A stretch of DNA of 64,000 nucleotides, taken from assembly GCA_948602995.1 (NCBI GenBank), contig CAPEBR010000021.1:3501-67500 (forward strand), read 5' to 3'. Below, in pieces: positions 1 to 7,488 of the stretch. The notes beneath the pieces are model-generated. The model saw nothing but the letters and a program-made list of their open reading frames with translations. It was not told the DNA's origin and did not search any database. Source of the stretch: an uncultured Dorea sp. Lineage in GTDB: Bacteria > Bacillota > Clostridia > Lachnospirales > Lachnospiraceae. Made by a program: the position numbers and the translations under genes. Each line of letters begins with the position of its first letter. The first letter of the stretch is position 1.

Positions 1-378
1 CATGGATGCAAGTGCAATTGCCTCTCCCGAGGTGGAACACGCACCATAAAGTCCAAACATAGGAATCTCCAGATCCTCCACTCCAATAGAAGTGGCAATT
101 CCCTGCCGGAGCAGATCTCCTCCGTAGAGATACCGTACCTGCGACTGGCTGATATGCGCCTTCCCCATAGCCAGAAGACACGCCTCCTTCTGCATGGTGC
201 TCTCTGCCTCCTCCCATGAATCGGCTCCAAATAAATCATCTTCACCTACCAGGTCAAACATCTTTCCGAGAGGCCCCTCCCCTTCCTTCTTACCGACGAC
301 AGACGCACTGCTAATAAGAAATGGCGACTCCGCAAACTCAATACTCTGCGTTCCCTTAATATGACTCTCCTGCTTCAT
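1..378 (-). CDS. spoVAD: Stage V sporulation protein AD, N-terminal part (cut by window edge)
   Basis: The first 126 residues of SpoVAD are present; the rest lies beyond the window edge. SpoVAD is a thiolase-fold protein of the SpoVA channel that binds dipicolinic acid and helps load Ca-DPA into the forespore. Visible family signatures are ISSASVVGKKEGEGPLG near residues 22-40 and GLYGACSTSGEAIALAS near 108-124, which carries the conserved Cys. The ATG at 378 has a GGAGAG ribosome site 9 bases upstream. Unusually, this gene is not directly behind spoVAC: about 3.5 kb of unrelated genes intervenes, and a sigma-G-like promoter sits just upstream. Confidence 0.93.
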   Translation of the reverse strand, partial: MKQESHIKGTQSIEFAESPFLISSASVVGKKEGEGPLGKMFDLVGEDDLFGADSWEEAESTMQKEACLLAMGKAHISQSQVRYLYGGDLLRQGIATSIGVEDLEIPMFGLYGACSTSGEAIALASM

Positions 379-413
379 ACACACCAACTCTCCATCTTTT
401 AATTTATAAGAGC

Positions 414-442
414 TAGTATGTGTGTATCGCGAAAAAATATAC
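414..442 (-). promoter_or_regulatory. Putative sigma-G-type promoter of spoVAD
   Basis: On the minus strand, GTATA (438-442) is followed by a 17-base spacer and CATACTA (414-420). This fits the forespore sigma-G pattern GHATR-N17/18-CATNHTA. The expected transcript start lies about 30 bases before the spoVAD ATG. The match is by eye; its position in the only gap before spoVAD strengthens it. Confidence 0.55.
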
Positions 443-474
443 GTAACTATTCAACAGATCTGCAAAAGGTATGC

Positions 475-1728
475 TCAAAAGAACGCTTCCCGGGCCTGCT
501 CATTCATCCATTCCATCAGCAGAGCTAAATCTTCATCCTCAAGCAGTCTCCTTGATGCTTCCCCTGTGATATCCCACATTGGGAATACGGCATTCATATC
601 TTCAGCGATGACAACCACCTCTGTCTCATAGCTTTCAACGATATCCCGGATCTCCTCCATCTCCGGCTGCTGGTGGTCCGCCAGTGTACTAAAGGAACCC
701 CGGCCATCTGCGAACTTCTTCATATTCTCTTCCTTTAAAAAATACTGAACAACCTCCTTTGCCCGCTCCGTATTCTTTCCTTCTGCCGGTATACTGAGCC
801 AGTCCCCGGGATTCACGATCAGTACAGAGCCCTCCTCTAAAACCGGATAGGGCACTACCTTAAATTCAAATCCGGGGTCCATAGACTTAACCTTTTCTGC
901 CGCCTCTGTCCCAGTCATCATAAAAGGCGACTCCCCCTTTACAAATTCCTCCAGATCATCTGATAACGGCTCTGTCTCTAATGCCTTTTTTCTGTCTATA
1001 TATCCTCTCGTACAAAAATCCCTGGCAAGGGTAAATCCTCTTAGAAGATAGTCGCTTAGTTCCTTTTCTCCATCATCAATCCTCTTAAGCTTTCCTTCCA
1101 TCACACCGCTTTTATAGAGTGGATAAAGACTTTTTGCAAGAACCATCGTTCTTATGGAAGTATCATTATTAGCAATCACCGGGGTGATTCCGCATGTTTT
1201 AAAATATTCGCATATATCCACCCATTCCTCCAGTGTCCCGGGCACCTTCTGACCATGCTCCTGTAAGATCTTCAGATTGCAGTACATGCCAAAGGATGAC
1301 AGGGTAAGCGGTATCCTGCATATCTTTCTTCCGCGGGATTTCATCTGTTCTTTCATATTTTGCGGAAACGGAAGATCACGGACAAGTCCTGCCATATCTT
1401 CCAGGCCTCCGCTCCCTGTTAGCTTCCGTGCTGTGTCCCTGCTGGTCAGAATGATGTCATCTAACTGCCCTGTGTCCTCCCGGTTCTGCCACATATCATA
1501 GTAATCATAATTCTCCCGCTCTTCATAGGATACACTCGTGTCAGAATGTTCTTCCATGTAATCAGCAAGGATGTCCTCTATAACTTCCTTATCGGCTGTC
1601 TCACTCTTATTACCTGACATAGTAAGCGAAGCTTCCTTGCGCTCCCTGGAGCATCCTGCCGTAACAAGTATTCCTGCTGCTAATATAAGTGCAGCTGTCC
1701 TTTTCCACCTCATGCCAGAAATCTTCAC
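475..1728 (-). CDS. Extracellular solute-binding lipoprotein (sugar ABC type)
   Basis: A 417-aa family 1-type solute-binding protein, expected to be anchored to the outer face of the membrane and to deliver an oligosaccharide or similar ligand to an ABC importer. The N-terminus is a lipoprotein signal: basic start, hydrophobic AALILAAGILV, then VTAGC with the lipidated Cys. Binding-protein features include 'GTLEEWVDICEYFKTCGITPV' type segments and the C-terminal 'FPMWDITGEAS'. I chose the GTG at 1728 because AAAGGA lies 11 bases upstream; the ATG at 1713 is the alternative. No permease or ATPase gene lies beside it, so it is an orphan. It sits in the insert that separates spoVAD from the rest of spoVA. 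The ligand cannot be told. Confidence 0.8.
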   Translation of the reverse strand: MKISGMRWKRTAALILAAGILVTAGCSRERKEASLTMSGNKSETADKEVIEDILADYMEEHSDTSVSYEERENYDYYDMWQNREDTGQLDDIILTSRDTARKLTGSGGLEDMAGLVRDLPFPQNMKEQMKSRGRKICRIPLTLSSFGMYCNLKILQEHGQKVPGTLEEWVDICEYFKTCGITPVIANNDTSIRTMVLAKSLYPLYKSGVMEGKLKRIDDGEKELSDYLLRGFTLARDFCTRGYIDRKKALETEPLSDDLEEFVKGESPFMMTGTEAAEKVKSMDPGFEFKVVPYPVLEEGSVLIVNPGDWLSIPAEGKNTERAKEVVQYFLKEENMKKFADGRGSFSTLADHQQPEMEEIRDIVESYETEVVVIAEDMNAVFPMWDITGEASRRLLEDEDLALLMEWMNEQAREAFF

Positions 1729-1861
1729 AATTATCACTTTCCTTTCAAAATATCGGATGTGCGCCGGCATACTTCTCTGCCGGAGCAATCGCTTATAGCC
1801 ATGATAAGTGTAACATATCCATATATTTTTGTCTACGCTGGGCTGAACTGTTACTTCTTAA

Positions 1862-1890
1862 TAGACATCATAAGGCAAATAGTGTATAAT
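1862..1890 (+). promoter_or_regulatory. Sigma-A-type promoter for the 206-aa exported protein
   Basis: TAGACA (1862-1867), 17-base spacer and a perfect TATAAT (1885-1890). It lies about 50 bases before the start codon at 1942, on the correct strand. Confidence 0.7.
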
Positions 1891-1941
1891 TTAAAGCAGA
1901 ATCATTTAGGAATATAATATAGAAAAGGGGGATTTTCAAGT

Positions 1942-2562
1942 ATGAAAATATCAAGAAAAACGGTGGTACGTTGTCTGTTCATGTGTATGTTTTTAATAGC
2001 CTTCATGTCCACACAGCGTATAAATGCGGAGGCTGCATCAAAAAAATCGCAGGCTGTCAAAGCTTATAAAAAGTTTTTGTCCAAAAAAACAATCAGCTGG
2101 AACAATGGCAAGAAGAAAGTACAGTCTTCCAAATGCAAGTTTGGACTGGTGTACATTGACAAGGATTCTGTACCGGAGCTATTTGTAGATGCAAGCGGTG
2201 CAGGTACGCAGCATATTGATGGCGCCTACCAGCTTTATACCTTCAGGAAGGGAAAGGTACGGTTAGTCTGCAACATTACAGATATGTTTAGCTATTACAA
2301 AAAGACAGGCATCTTTACAACCGGCACAATGCTTCATGGAGAATATATCTCATACCGGAAATTAACCGGTGCCTCCGAGAGACTCCGGCTGAGAACGGAA
2401 ACCGTATATTCGACACAGTATTTTGATGCAAAGAATAATCAGCTAACCAAGTCTCAGTTTGATCTTAAGCTGAAAAAACTGGTAGGAAAAAAGAAGGTAT
2501 CAATTCCGAAATGTTATTCGAATTCTGCGAAAAACAGGAAAAAGCTGGGCTTGGCATCTTAA
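1942..2562 (+). CDS. Secreted Lys-rich protein of unknown function
   Basis: A 206-aa protein starting with a clear Sec signal peptide (MKISRKTVVR, hydrophobic CLFMCMFLIAFMS, likely cleavage after INAEA). The mature part is strongly basic and contains VYIDKDSVPELFVDAS at about residues 71-86. This resembles the 'xxDxDGxPELxx' motif found in many secreted proteins of gut clostridia. A GGGGGA ribosome site precedes the ATG. The gene has its own promoter and ends about 30 bases before the AAA-ATPase-like remnant. I do not recognise a named family; a cell-surface role is inference from the export signal and charge. Confidence 0.75.
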   Translation: MKISRKTVVRCLFMCMFLIAFMSTQRINAEAASKKSQAVKAYKKFLSKKTISWNNGKKKVQSSKCKFGLVYIDKDSVPELFVDASGAGTQHIDGAYQLYTFRKGKVRLVCNITDMFSYYKKTGIFTTGTMLHGEYISYRKLTGASERLRLRTETVYSTQYFDAKNNQLTKSQFDLKLKKLVGKKKVSIPKCYSNSAKNRKKLGLAS

Positions 2563-2590
2563 ATATATATTGTGATATGGAGTGAAATGC

Positions 2591-3874
2591 ATGGGAATTT
2601 ATCTGGACAGCCAGACAGCGTATACATTATATAAAGATGAAACAGGGAAGCAATATTTTGTAGATAAATCTCAGATGCTGGAGGAGCTTTTCCCTGTGGT
2701 AAAGGCTGGAAACAGCCATATCTGTGTTGTACGCCCCCGGAGGTTTGGAAAAACAGTGATGGCCAATATGATCGCAGCCTTTTTCTCCAGAGCGTGCAGC
2801 TCTGACGATATTTTCGGGACTCTTCAGATTGCTCAGGCGAGGGACTATAAAAAGCATTTGAACCAGTACCCGGTCATTCACATTTTCTTGAATGATACGG
2901 CGGGACAGTGTGCCAGTTACAGGCAGTATATAAGCAGGATTGAAAGATGTCTTGTCCGGGATTTGAGAAAAACGTACCCGAATGTGGAAATGGCGGAGGA
3001 CGAATCGGCAATTGATGCGCTTATGGACGTATATGCGGAAAATCCGTCGGAGAGGTTCATTTTTGTACTGGATGAATGGGATTACATTTTCCATCAGGAT
3101 TTTGCATCGGAGCCTGACAGAAAAGCATATCTGGCATTTCTGCGAAGTCTCCTGAAAGATCGCCCCTATGTCTTGTTTGCATACATGACAGGGATTCTAC
3201 CAATCGCAAAATATTCAAGCGGTTCGGAATTGAACATGTTTGCAGAGTATTCGATGGCAGATGAAGAGCGGTTTTCTGAGTATTTTGGCTTCATGGAATG
3301 TGAGGTGGATGCGTTGTATGACCGTTATGAAAAATGTACGGAAAGACCGTGTGTTTCGAGGGCAGGGCTGAGATACTGGTATGATGGATATCTGACTCAC
3401 GCCGGAAAAAGACTTTACAATCCCCGTTCCGTGGTGATGACACTGGAAAATAATAATTTGGGAAATTACTGGACGAGTTCAGGTCCATATGACGAGATTT
3501 ACTATTATATTCGAAATAATGTGGACGAGGTCCGGGATGGTCTGGCATTGATGGCGGCAGGGATGTCCGTCCCCGTGAAAATCCGTGAGTATGCGGCAAC
3601 GACCCCGGATTTGAAGACAAAAGAAGAGATTTTCTCTGCCATGGTAGTTTATTTAGTTTTGACGCAGAATATTTTTCTGAGAGTGCTGCTTCACAAACGC
3701 AGGCGTAGCGGTGGCTACGTCGAGGCTTGGGGAGTAGTGCTATCAGGAAAACAGGCAAGTCAAACTGCCAATTACTTAATATTCGTTGTACTAGCTTCAA
3801 TATTTCCTAAATCCAACAAAAAAGTCCCGGGGATATCTGCAAAGCAAATATCCCCGGGACAAGCGCACGCATAA
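2591..3874 (+). pseudogene. AAA-ATPase-like / PD-(D/E)XK protein, C-terminus lost
   Basis: Residues 1 to about 350 match the large clostridial family that couples an AAA-ATPase-like domain (Walker A-like VRPRRFGKT near residue 48, Walker B FVLDEWD near 158) to a C-terminal PD-(D/E)XK nuclease domain. Family members run about 520-580 aa. Here homology stops at EEIFSAMVVY (around 3648), and the remaining 75 or so residues are unrelated basic sequence. The frame even reads through the spoVA terminator hairpin at 3818-3860. The nuclease domain is missing, so the gene is probably dead. I start it at ATG 2591 because GGAG lies 8 bases upstream. The family is widely scattered and of uncertain role (mobile-element or defence links have been suggested). 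Confidence 0.75.
3818..3860 (-). terminator. Rho-independent terminator of the spoVA operon
   Basis: A 13-bp perfect stem (GTCCCGGGGATAT at 3824-3836 with its complement at 3848-3860) is followed on the minus strand by TTTTTTG. It lies 17 bases after the stop of the 65-aa gene, so spoVA transcription should end here and not reach spoVAD. Confidence 0.85.
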
Positions 3875-3876
3875 CA

Positions 3877-4074
3877 TCAAAAGAAATTTTGCTCCAGCTC
3901 TCTCACAATCTGGCTCATTTCCGATTTGGTAGTAACATTCTTTGCCGCCTCTACTACCTGACGTTTTTCTTCATCATTCAATCTGGCATATGCATCCATT
4001 GCCCTGGGGCTTGCCCCTAGCTGAAAGCTTAAACCAATGGGCATATCATCTCTTTCGTCTGCTTTTCCTTCCAT
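3877..4074 (-). CDS. Small conserved protein in the spoVA operon (65 aa)
   Basis: A 65-aa soluble protein beginning MEGKADERDDMPIGLSFQ. It resembles small clostridial proteins with a 'PxGFxMxLAxxPxAMxxFAxL' start and a helical 'SKxEMxxxV' end (here TTKSEMSQIVRELEQ). The ATG at 4074 is preceded by GAGAGG at 8 bases; a longer in-frame reading has no ribosome site. It follows spoVAC by 17 bases and precedes the terminator, so it is the last gene of the forespore operon. Function unknown; a role in the spore is inferred only from the context. Confidence 0.8.
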   Translation of the reverse strand: MEGKADERDDMPIGLSFQLGASPRAMDAYARLNDEEKRQVVEAAKNVTTKSEMSQIVRELEQNFF

Positions 4075-4091
4075 AATTATTACCTCTCTTT

Positions 4092-4550
4092 TTATAAGAT
4101 TCCTGCCATTTTTAAGATCCAGTAGCCGAGCCCAAGCGCCCAGCTGCTGAATACTCCATATAAAATTACCGGTCCTGCAATGGTGAAGATCTTGCATCCG
4201 ATTCCCATAACCTGCCCTTCCTTCTGATACTCAATTGCCGGGGATGCCACAGAGTTGGCAAATCCAGTGATTGGTACAAGGGCTCCTGCACCGCCCCATT
4301 TTGCGATACTTGGATATATGTTAAATCCTGTGAGAAGGACGCTTAGCAGAATAAGGAGCATGGAGGTCCAGCCGCCGCTGATATCCTTGTCTAATCCTTG
4401 TGTCTTGCAGAAGTGCAGGATACATTGTCCGATCACACAGATGGAGCCTCCGGTGACAAATGCTTTTGCCATGTTGGCCGGTAGATTGTGAACCGGGGTT
4501 TTTTGCTTCACGTAATTTTCATATGCCTGTTGTTGCCTTTGCTTATCCAT
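4092..4550 (-). CDS. spoVAC: Stage V sporulation protein AC
   Basis: A 152-aa membrane protein. SpoVAC is the mechanosensitive channel-like component of the SpoVA complex in the spore inner membrane, needed for Ca-DPA movement. Recognisable features are the cytosolic KQKTPVHNLPANMAKAFVTGG start, the LLTGFNIYPSIAKWGGAGALVPITGFANSVASPAIEYQKEG core (residues about 70-110) and four hydrophobic helices. Length equals the family norm. It lies 65 bases after spoVAB in the same direction. Confidence 0.96.
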   Translation of the reverse strand: MDKQRQQQAYENYVKQKTPVHNLPANMAKAFVTGGSICVIGQCILHFCKTQGLDKDISGGWTSMLLILLSVLLTGFNIYPSIAKWGGAGALVPITGFANSVASPAIEYQKEGQVMGIGCKIFTIAGPVILYGVFSSWALGLGYWILKMAGIL

Positions 4551-4615
4551 TGTTGGTTGTCTCCTTTCTACTTAAATAACTCCATCCCCTATTCTGACCG
4601 CTTTGCGGTGGCCGC

Positions 4616-5032
4616 TCACCACTTTTGGGAGAAGAAGAGGAGGGCGCCCAGGCCTTTGCCGAGGGCGGTGCCGAGGATCAGGTAGGGAATGAAGCGTAGT
4701 AGTTTTACGCGTCTTATGAAGATGGGGAATACGTTTAGTATTTCGGCAAGGGCCATGGACCAGCAGCCAACGAAGATGCCGGCGAGGGTTCCGAAGACCG
4801 GGGCGAGCCATGCTCCGCCGGGGATGCTGATCTGGTAAACCCAGAAGATGTTTCCCAGCATGCCGCCCAGGGCTACGCTGTCTTCGTAAAGAAGGATATG
4901 TTCTCCTGTATGTGTCCGGTCTGCGAAATCGGATATAACGCCTAGTCCGATGATGAAGGAGAATAATCCTCCTGCTACTACCATCCCGGCGCTAAGTCCT
5001 ATGAGTGCCAGAAGTAGTTCTTTTGCCCACAT
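4616..5032 (-). CDS. spoVAB: Stage V sporulation protein AB
   Basis: A 138-aa integral membrane protein with about four helices and the SpoVAB pattern: MWAKELLLALIGLSAGMVVAGG start, 'FIIGLGVISDFADRTHT', and the 'YEDSVALGGMLG' loop at about residues 49-60. SpoVAB is a SpoVA locus component of poorly understood role found in many, not all, spore formers. Its start overlaps the end of spoVAA by 41 bases, which suggests translational coupling. Confidence 0.92.
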   Translation of the reverse strand: MWAKELLLALIGLSAGMVVAGGLFSFIIGLGVISDFADRTHTGEHILLYEDSVALGGMLGNIFWVYQISIPGGAWLAPVFGTLAGIFVGCWSMALAEILNVFPIFIRRVKLLRFIPYLILGTALGKGLGALLFFSQKW

Positions 5033-5660
5033 CCTGTTCCTTCCCCTTTCTAGATATATTTTCTATGAGTGTTGTCTGGAGATCGTTTTCGTACAGGCGC
5101 ATCTCTACTTCCATTGGCGTAGGATCTACAGAGAAGCGTTTTTTCCCAAAATGATTAAAAAATGTCAGGATTCCTATAATGATCCCCAGACTATAGGTAA
5201 GCTCCAGGATTGTAAACCCACTGCTTTTTGTTCCTGTGATAAGCTCATAGATCTGTCCGAACATCTTTGTTACATCAACGTCGTTATTAAATGCCATGAT
5301 AGAAAATGCGGAGCCGATGAAGCTGATGAGTACGACTGCTGCTGCCTTCAGTATATGGATAACGCCGCCTGCTGTCTGCTGTGCTTCATAGGTAACAATA
5401 AAGTCCTGTTCTCCCATATTCTGAATATCTATGTTCGGATATTTTTCATGAATCAGCTCTATGACACGGAGTATGGAAAATGCTGTCCGGTTCTGATTCT
5501 TTTTATCTGTGCTGTGAAAGCTGAAGAGCTTGATTACTTTAAGCTTCGGAATCATGGAAGGATCCCGGCATTCCATGGTCAGGACGTCCCCTAATTTTAC
5601 GTCTGGTTTTGTGACTTCTATATTTCTGTCGGCTTTTATATATACGGTTATACTTGACAT
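4992..5660 (-). CDS. spoVAA: Stage V sporulation protein AA
   Basis: A 222-aa protein with an N-terminal soluble half (MSSITVYIKADRNIEV, 'VKLGDVLTMECRDPSMI') and two C-terminal membrane helices (around residues 103-125 and 150-168), typical of SpoVAA. The final 15 or so residues are polar and overlap spoVAB. A short gap separates it from the 46-aa membrane peptide upstream, with which it probably shares a sigma-G promoter. Confidence 0.93.
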   Translation of the reverse strand: MSSITVYIKADRNIEVTKPDVKLGDVLTMECRDPSMIPKLKVIKLFSFHSTDKKNQNRTAFSILRVIELIHEKYPNIDIQNMGEQDFIVTYEAQQTAGGVIHILKAAAVVLISFIGSAFSIMAFNNDVDVTKMFGQIYELITGTKSSGFTILELTYSLGIIIGILTFFNHFGKKRFSVDPTPMEVEMRLYENDLQTTLIENISRKGKEQDVGKRTTSGTHRT

Positions 5661-5705
5661 CCCATGCCTCCTGTCTTTACCAGTACAGCATTGCGTAATT
5701 AACGG

Positions 5706-5846
5706 TTAATTATGCAGTACTAGTGTTCCTTCGCTGATTTTTTCTTGATTTTTCACATCATTAAAATAATAGATGCAGCCCACCAGGACTGCCAGGCTTA
5801 CTACAAAAATCAGGCATATCCTGAGTTTTCTTCTAGCTTCCTCCAT
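5706..5846 (-). CDS. 46-aa single-span membrane peptide between sigF and spoVAA
   Basis: A short gene missed by usual length cut-offs. The ATG at 5846 has AAAGGCGG 7 bases upstream. The product starts MEEARRKLR, continues with one hydrophobic helix (about residues 11-27, ending VGCIYYF) and ends in a short polar tail before TAA. It fits tightly between sigF and spoVAA in the same direction, just behind a sigma-G-like promoter, so it is probably the first gene of the spoVA transcription unit. No family recognised. Its function may be a forespore membrane one, but that is inference from position alone. Confidence 0.7.
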   Translation of the reverse strand: MEEARRKLRICLIFVVSLAVLVGCIYYFNDVKNQEKISEGTLVLHN

Positions 5847-5878
5847 ACTGACACCGCCTTTCCTTTGCTTGTTTTTGT

Positions 5879-5908
5879 TAGTATGGAATATTCCTTCTGA
5901 AAATATGC
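5879..5908 (-). promoter_or_regulatory. Putative sigma-G-type promoter of the spoVA operon
   Basis: Minus-strand GCATA (5904-5908), an 18-base spacer and CATACTA (5879-5885) match GHATR-N17/18-CATNHTA. The -10 is identical to the one before spoVAD. It lies directly after the sigF stop codon and 33 bases before the 46-aa gene. Confidence 0.6.
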
Positions 5909-5921
5909 ATGAATATGCCTT

Positions 5922-6635
5922 TTATATTCTCTCTCTTAGTCTTTTTAAAATTTTTTTCTCCAGCCTTGAGACCTGGACCTGTGAGATGCCAAGCTCTGCT
6001 CCCACCTGTGTCTGTGTCCGCTCCGCAAAGTATCTCAGGTAAATGAGTCTGCGCTCCTCTTTGTCGAGAGAGTCAAGCAGCTGGCTTAGCAGCATGTGGT
6101 TCAGTATCTTATCCTCCTCCTGTTCCTTTTCGGGCAGCTTGTCCATTAGCCGGATCTCCTGTCCGTCATTCTGATAAATGGGTTTATGCAGGGATTCCAC
6201 GTCTCCGCTGGCGTCTAACGCCATGACCAGCTCTTCACTCCCGACTCCGAGTTCGCATGCGATCTCTGCTACAGTGGGTTCCCTCCCCATCTGGTCGCAC
6301 ATACGCTCCCTGCACAGGTATGCCCTGTAGGATAATTCTTTTAAGGAGCGGCTTACCTTGATCATGCCGTCATCCCTGAGAAACCGCTTGATTTCCCCGG
6401 ATATCATTGGCACTGCATATGTGGAAAATTTTACATCATAGGACATATCAAACTTGTCGATTGCCTTTAGAAGCCCTATATTTCCGATTTGGAACAAATC
6501 CTCCGCCTCTGTGCCTCTGTTGTAAAACCGCTTTACCACACACCACACAAGCCCTGCATTTTCCTCTACCAGCTGTGCCCTCGCTTTTTCATCTCCTTCG
6601 TGGGATCTCCTGATCAAAGAGGCTGTGCGGTCCAT
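5922..6635 (-). CDS. sigF: RNA polymerase sigma-F factor
   Basis: A 237-aa sigma-70 family protein, the first forespore sigma factor. Region 2 is clear (VKRFYNRGTEAEDLFQIGNIGLLKAIDKFD, residues about 34-63, then FSTYAVPMISGEIKRFLRDD); region 4 ends in a helix-turn-helix (TQTQVGAELGISQVQVSRLEKKIL, about 207-230). It follows spoIIAB with a 22-base overlap, the standard spoIIAA-spoIIAB-sigF order. Activity is controlled post-translationally by SpoIIAB. The direct adjacency of the spoVA genes downstream is usual in clostridia. Confidence 0.96.
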   Translation of the reverse strand: MDRTASLIRRSHEGDEKARAQLVEENAGLVWCVVKRFYNRGTEAEDLFQIGNIGLLKAIDKFDMSYDVKFSTYAVPMISGEIKRFLRDDGMIKVSRSLKELSYRAYLCRERMCDQMGREPTVAEIACELGVGSEELVMALDASGDVESLHKPIYQNDGQEIRLMDKLPEKEQEEDKILNHMLLSQLLDSLDKEERRLIYLRYFAERTQTQVGAELGISQVQVSRLEKKILKRLRERI

Positions 6636-7069
6636 AGCTTCCTTCCTTTTCCAACTATTTTTTTCATTTTTACAGTCGTTCCCTTCCCAGGCTCTGATAC
6701 CACCGACAGCCCGTCCATAAAAGCCTCCATGAAGGAAAATCCCATGCCGGACCGGTCAAGCTCCGGCTTCGTTGTAAAGAGCGGCTCCATGGCTGCCTCT
6801 ACATCCTCGATTCCCCGCCCCTTATCCTCAACCTCAACGTAAAGTGTACGTTCCTCAGTACGGCAGCGGATGTAGATATTATGTACTTCACTTTCATAGC
6901 CATGAATGATTGCATTTGTCACTGCTTCGGATACCGCTGTCTTTACATCTGACACCTCCTCGACAGTGGGGTTCAGTGCGGTCATGAATGCCGCAACTGT
7001 TACACGGGCAAAGGATTCGTTGCTGGAGCGGCTGTCAAATATTAACTGCATTTCATTCGTATTTTCCAT
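6614..7069 (-). CDS. spoIIAB: Anti-sigma-F factor and SpoIIAA kinase SpoIIAB
   Basis: A 151-aa GHKL-fold serine kinase that holds sigma-F inactive and phosphorylates SpoIIAA. The N box (KTAVSEAVTNAIIHGYES, about residues 42-59), G1 box (VEDKGRGIEDV) and G2 region (GMGFSFMEAFMD) with the ATP lid are all readable; the C-terminal GKGTTVKMKK strand closes the domain. The start codon directly follows the spoIIAA stop; the end overlaps sigF. Confidence 0.96.
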   Translation of the reverse strand: MENTNEMQLIFDSRSSNESFARVTVAAFMTALNPTVEEVSDVKTAVSEAVTNAIIHGYESEVHNIYIRCRTEERTLYVEVEDKGRGIEDVEAAMEPLFTTKPELDRSGMGFSFMEAFMDGLSVVSEPGKGTTVKMKKIVGKGRKLWTAQPL

Positions 7070-7381
7070 TTATTCGTCCTCCTCATAAATATGCATAATC
7101 TTGGTTACACCTGACATAGTAAGCATCCTCTTCATTCTCTCATTCGTGTGCACGGCGCACACTTCTCCTCCCAGCATATAGATTCTTTTATATCTTCCCA
7201 TAATTACACCGATGCCTGAACTGTCGCAGAAGGCAGTCTCTTCAAAGTCAAAGATAATATACCGGATGTGATTTCTCTCGATCAGATGGTCTGATTCCTT
7301 TCGGATTTCTTCTGCGTTGTGATGGTCAAGCTCATGTGGAAGGAAGATCGTCAGACAATTTTCCTGTACCTGATATTTCAT
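7070..7381 (-). CDS. spoIIAA: Anti-anti-sigma factor SpoIIAA
   Basis: A 103-aa STAS-domain protein. The phosphorylated-serine motif FCDSSGIGVIMGRYK is at about residues 51-65. When dephosphorylated it binds SpoIIAB and frees sigma-F. The start has a strong AAAGGAG site 10 bases upstream. It opens the spoIIA operon; a sigma-H promoter is expected in the 67 bases between it and the upstream terminator, but I could not fix one with confidence. Confidence 0.95.
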   Translation of the reverse strand: MKYQVQENCLTIFLPHELDHHNAEEIRKESDHLIERNHIRYIIFDFEETAFCDSSGIGVIMGRYKRIYMLGGEVCAVHTNERMKRMLTMSGVTKIMHIYEEDE

Positions 7382-7448
7382 TGTTGAATGGGCTCCTTTC
7401 GTTATTATGGCCGCCTGTCTGACCGCTTCGCGGTTGGGGACGGGGGCG

Positions 7449-7479
7449 AAAAAAGATATGCCGGAGGCATATCTTTTTT
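7449..7479 (-). terminator. Terminator after the TPR gene
   Basis: A 14-bp perfect stem, AAAAAAGATATGCC and its complement, round a GGA loop; it supplies a T-run on either strand. It separates the valS-to-TPR operon from spoIIA. A half copy of the REP-like GGGGACGGGG sequence (7434-7448) touches its edge. Confidence 0.8.
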
Positions 7480-7488
7480 CTTTGGTGT

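Noticed and set aside
3650..3817. Transposon end or transposase fragment at the break of the AAA-ATPase-like gene
   Set aside because: The replaced 3' sequence has no recognisable transposase frame or inverted end that I can defend.
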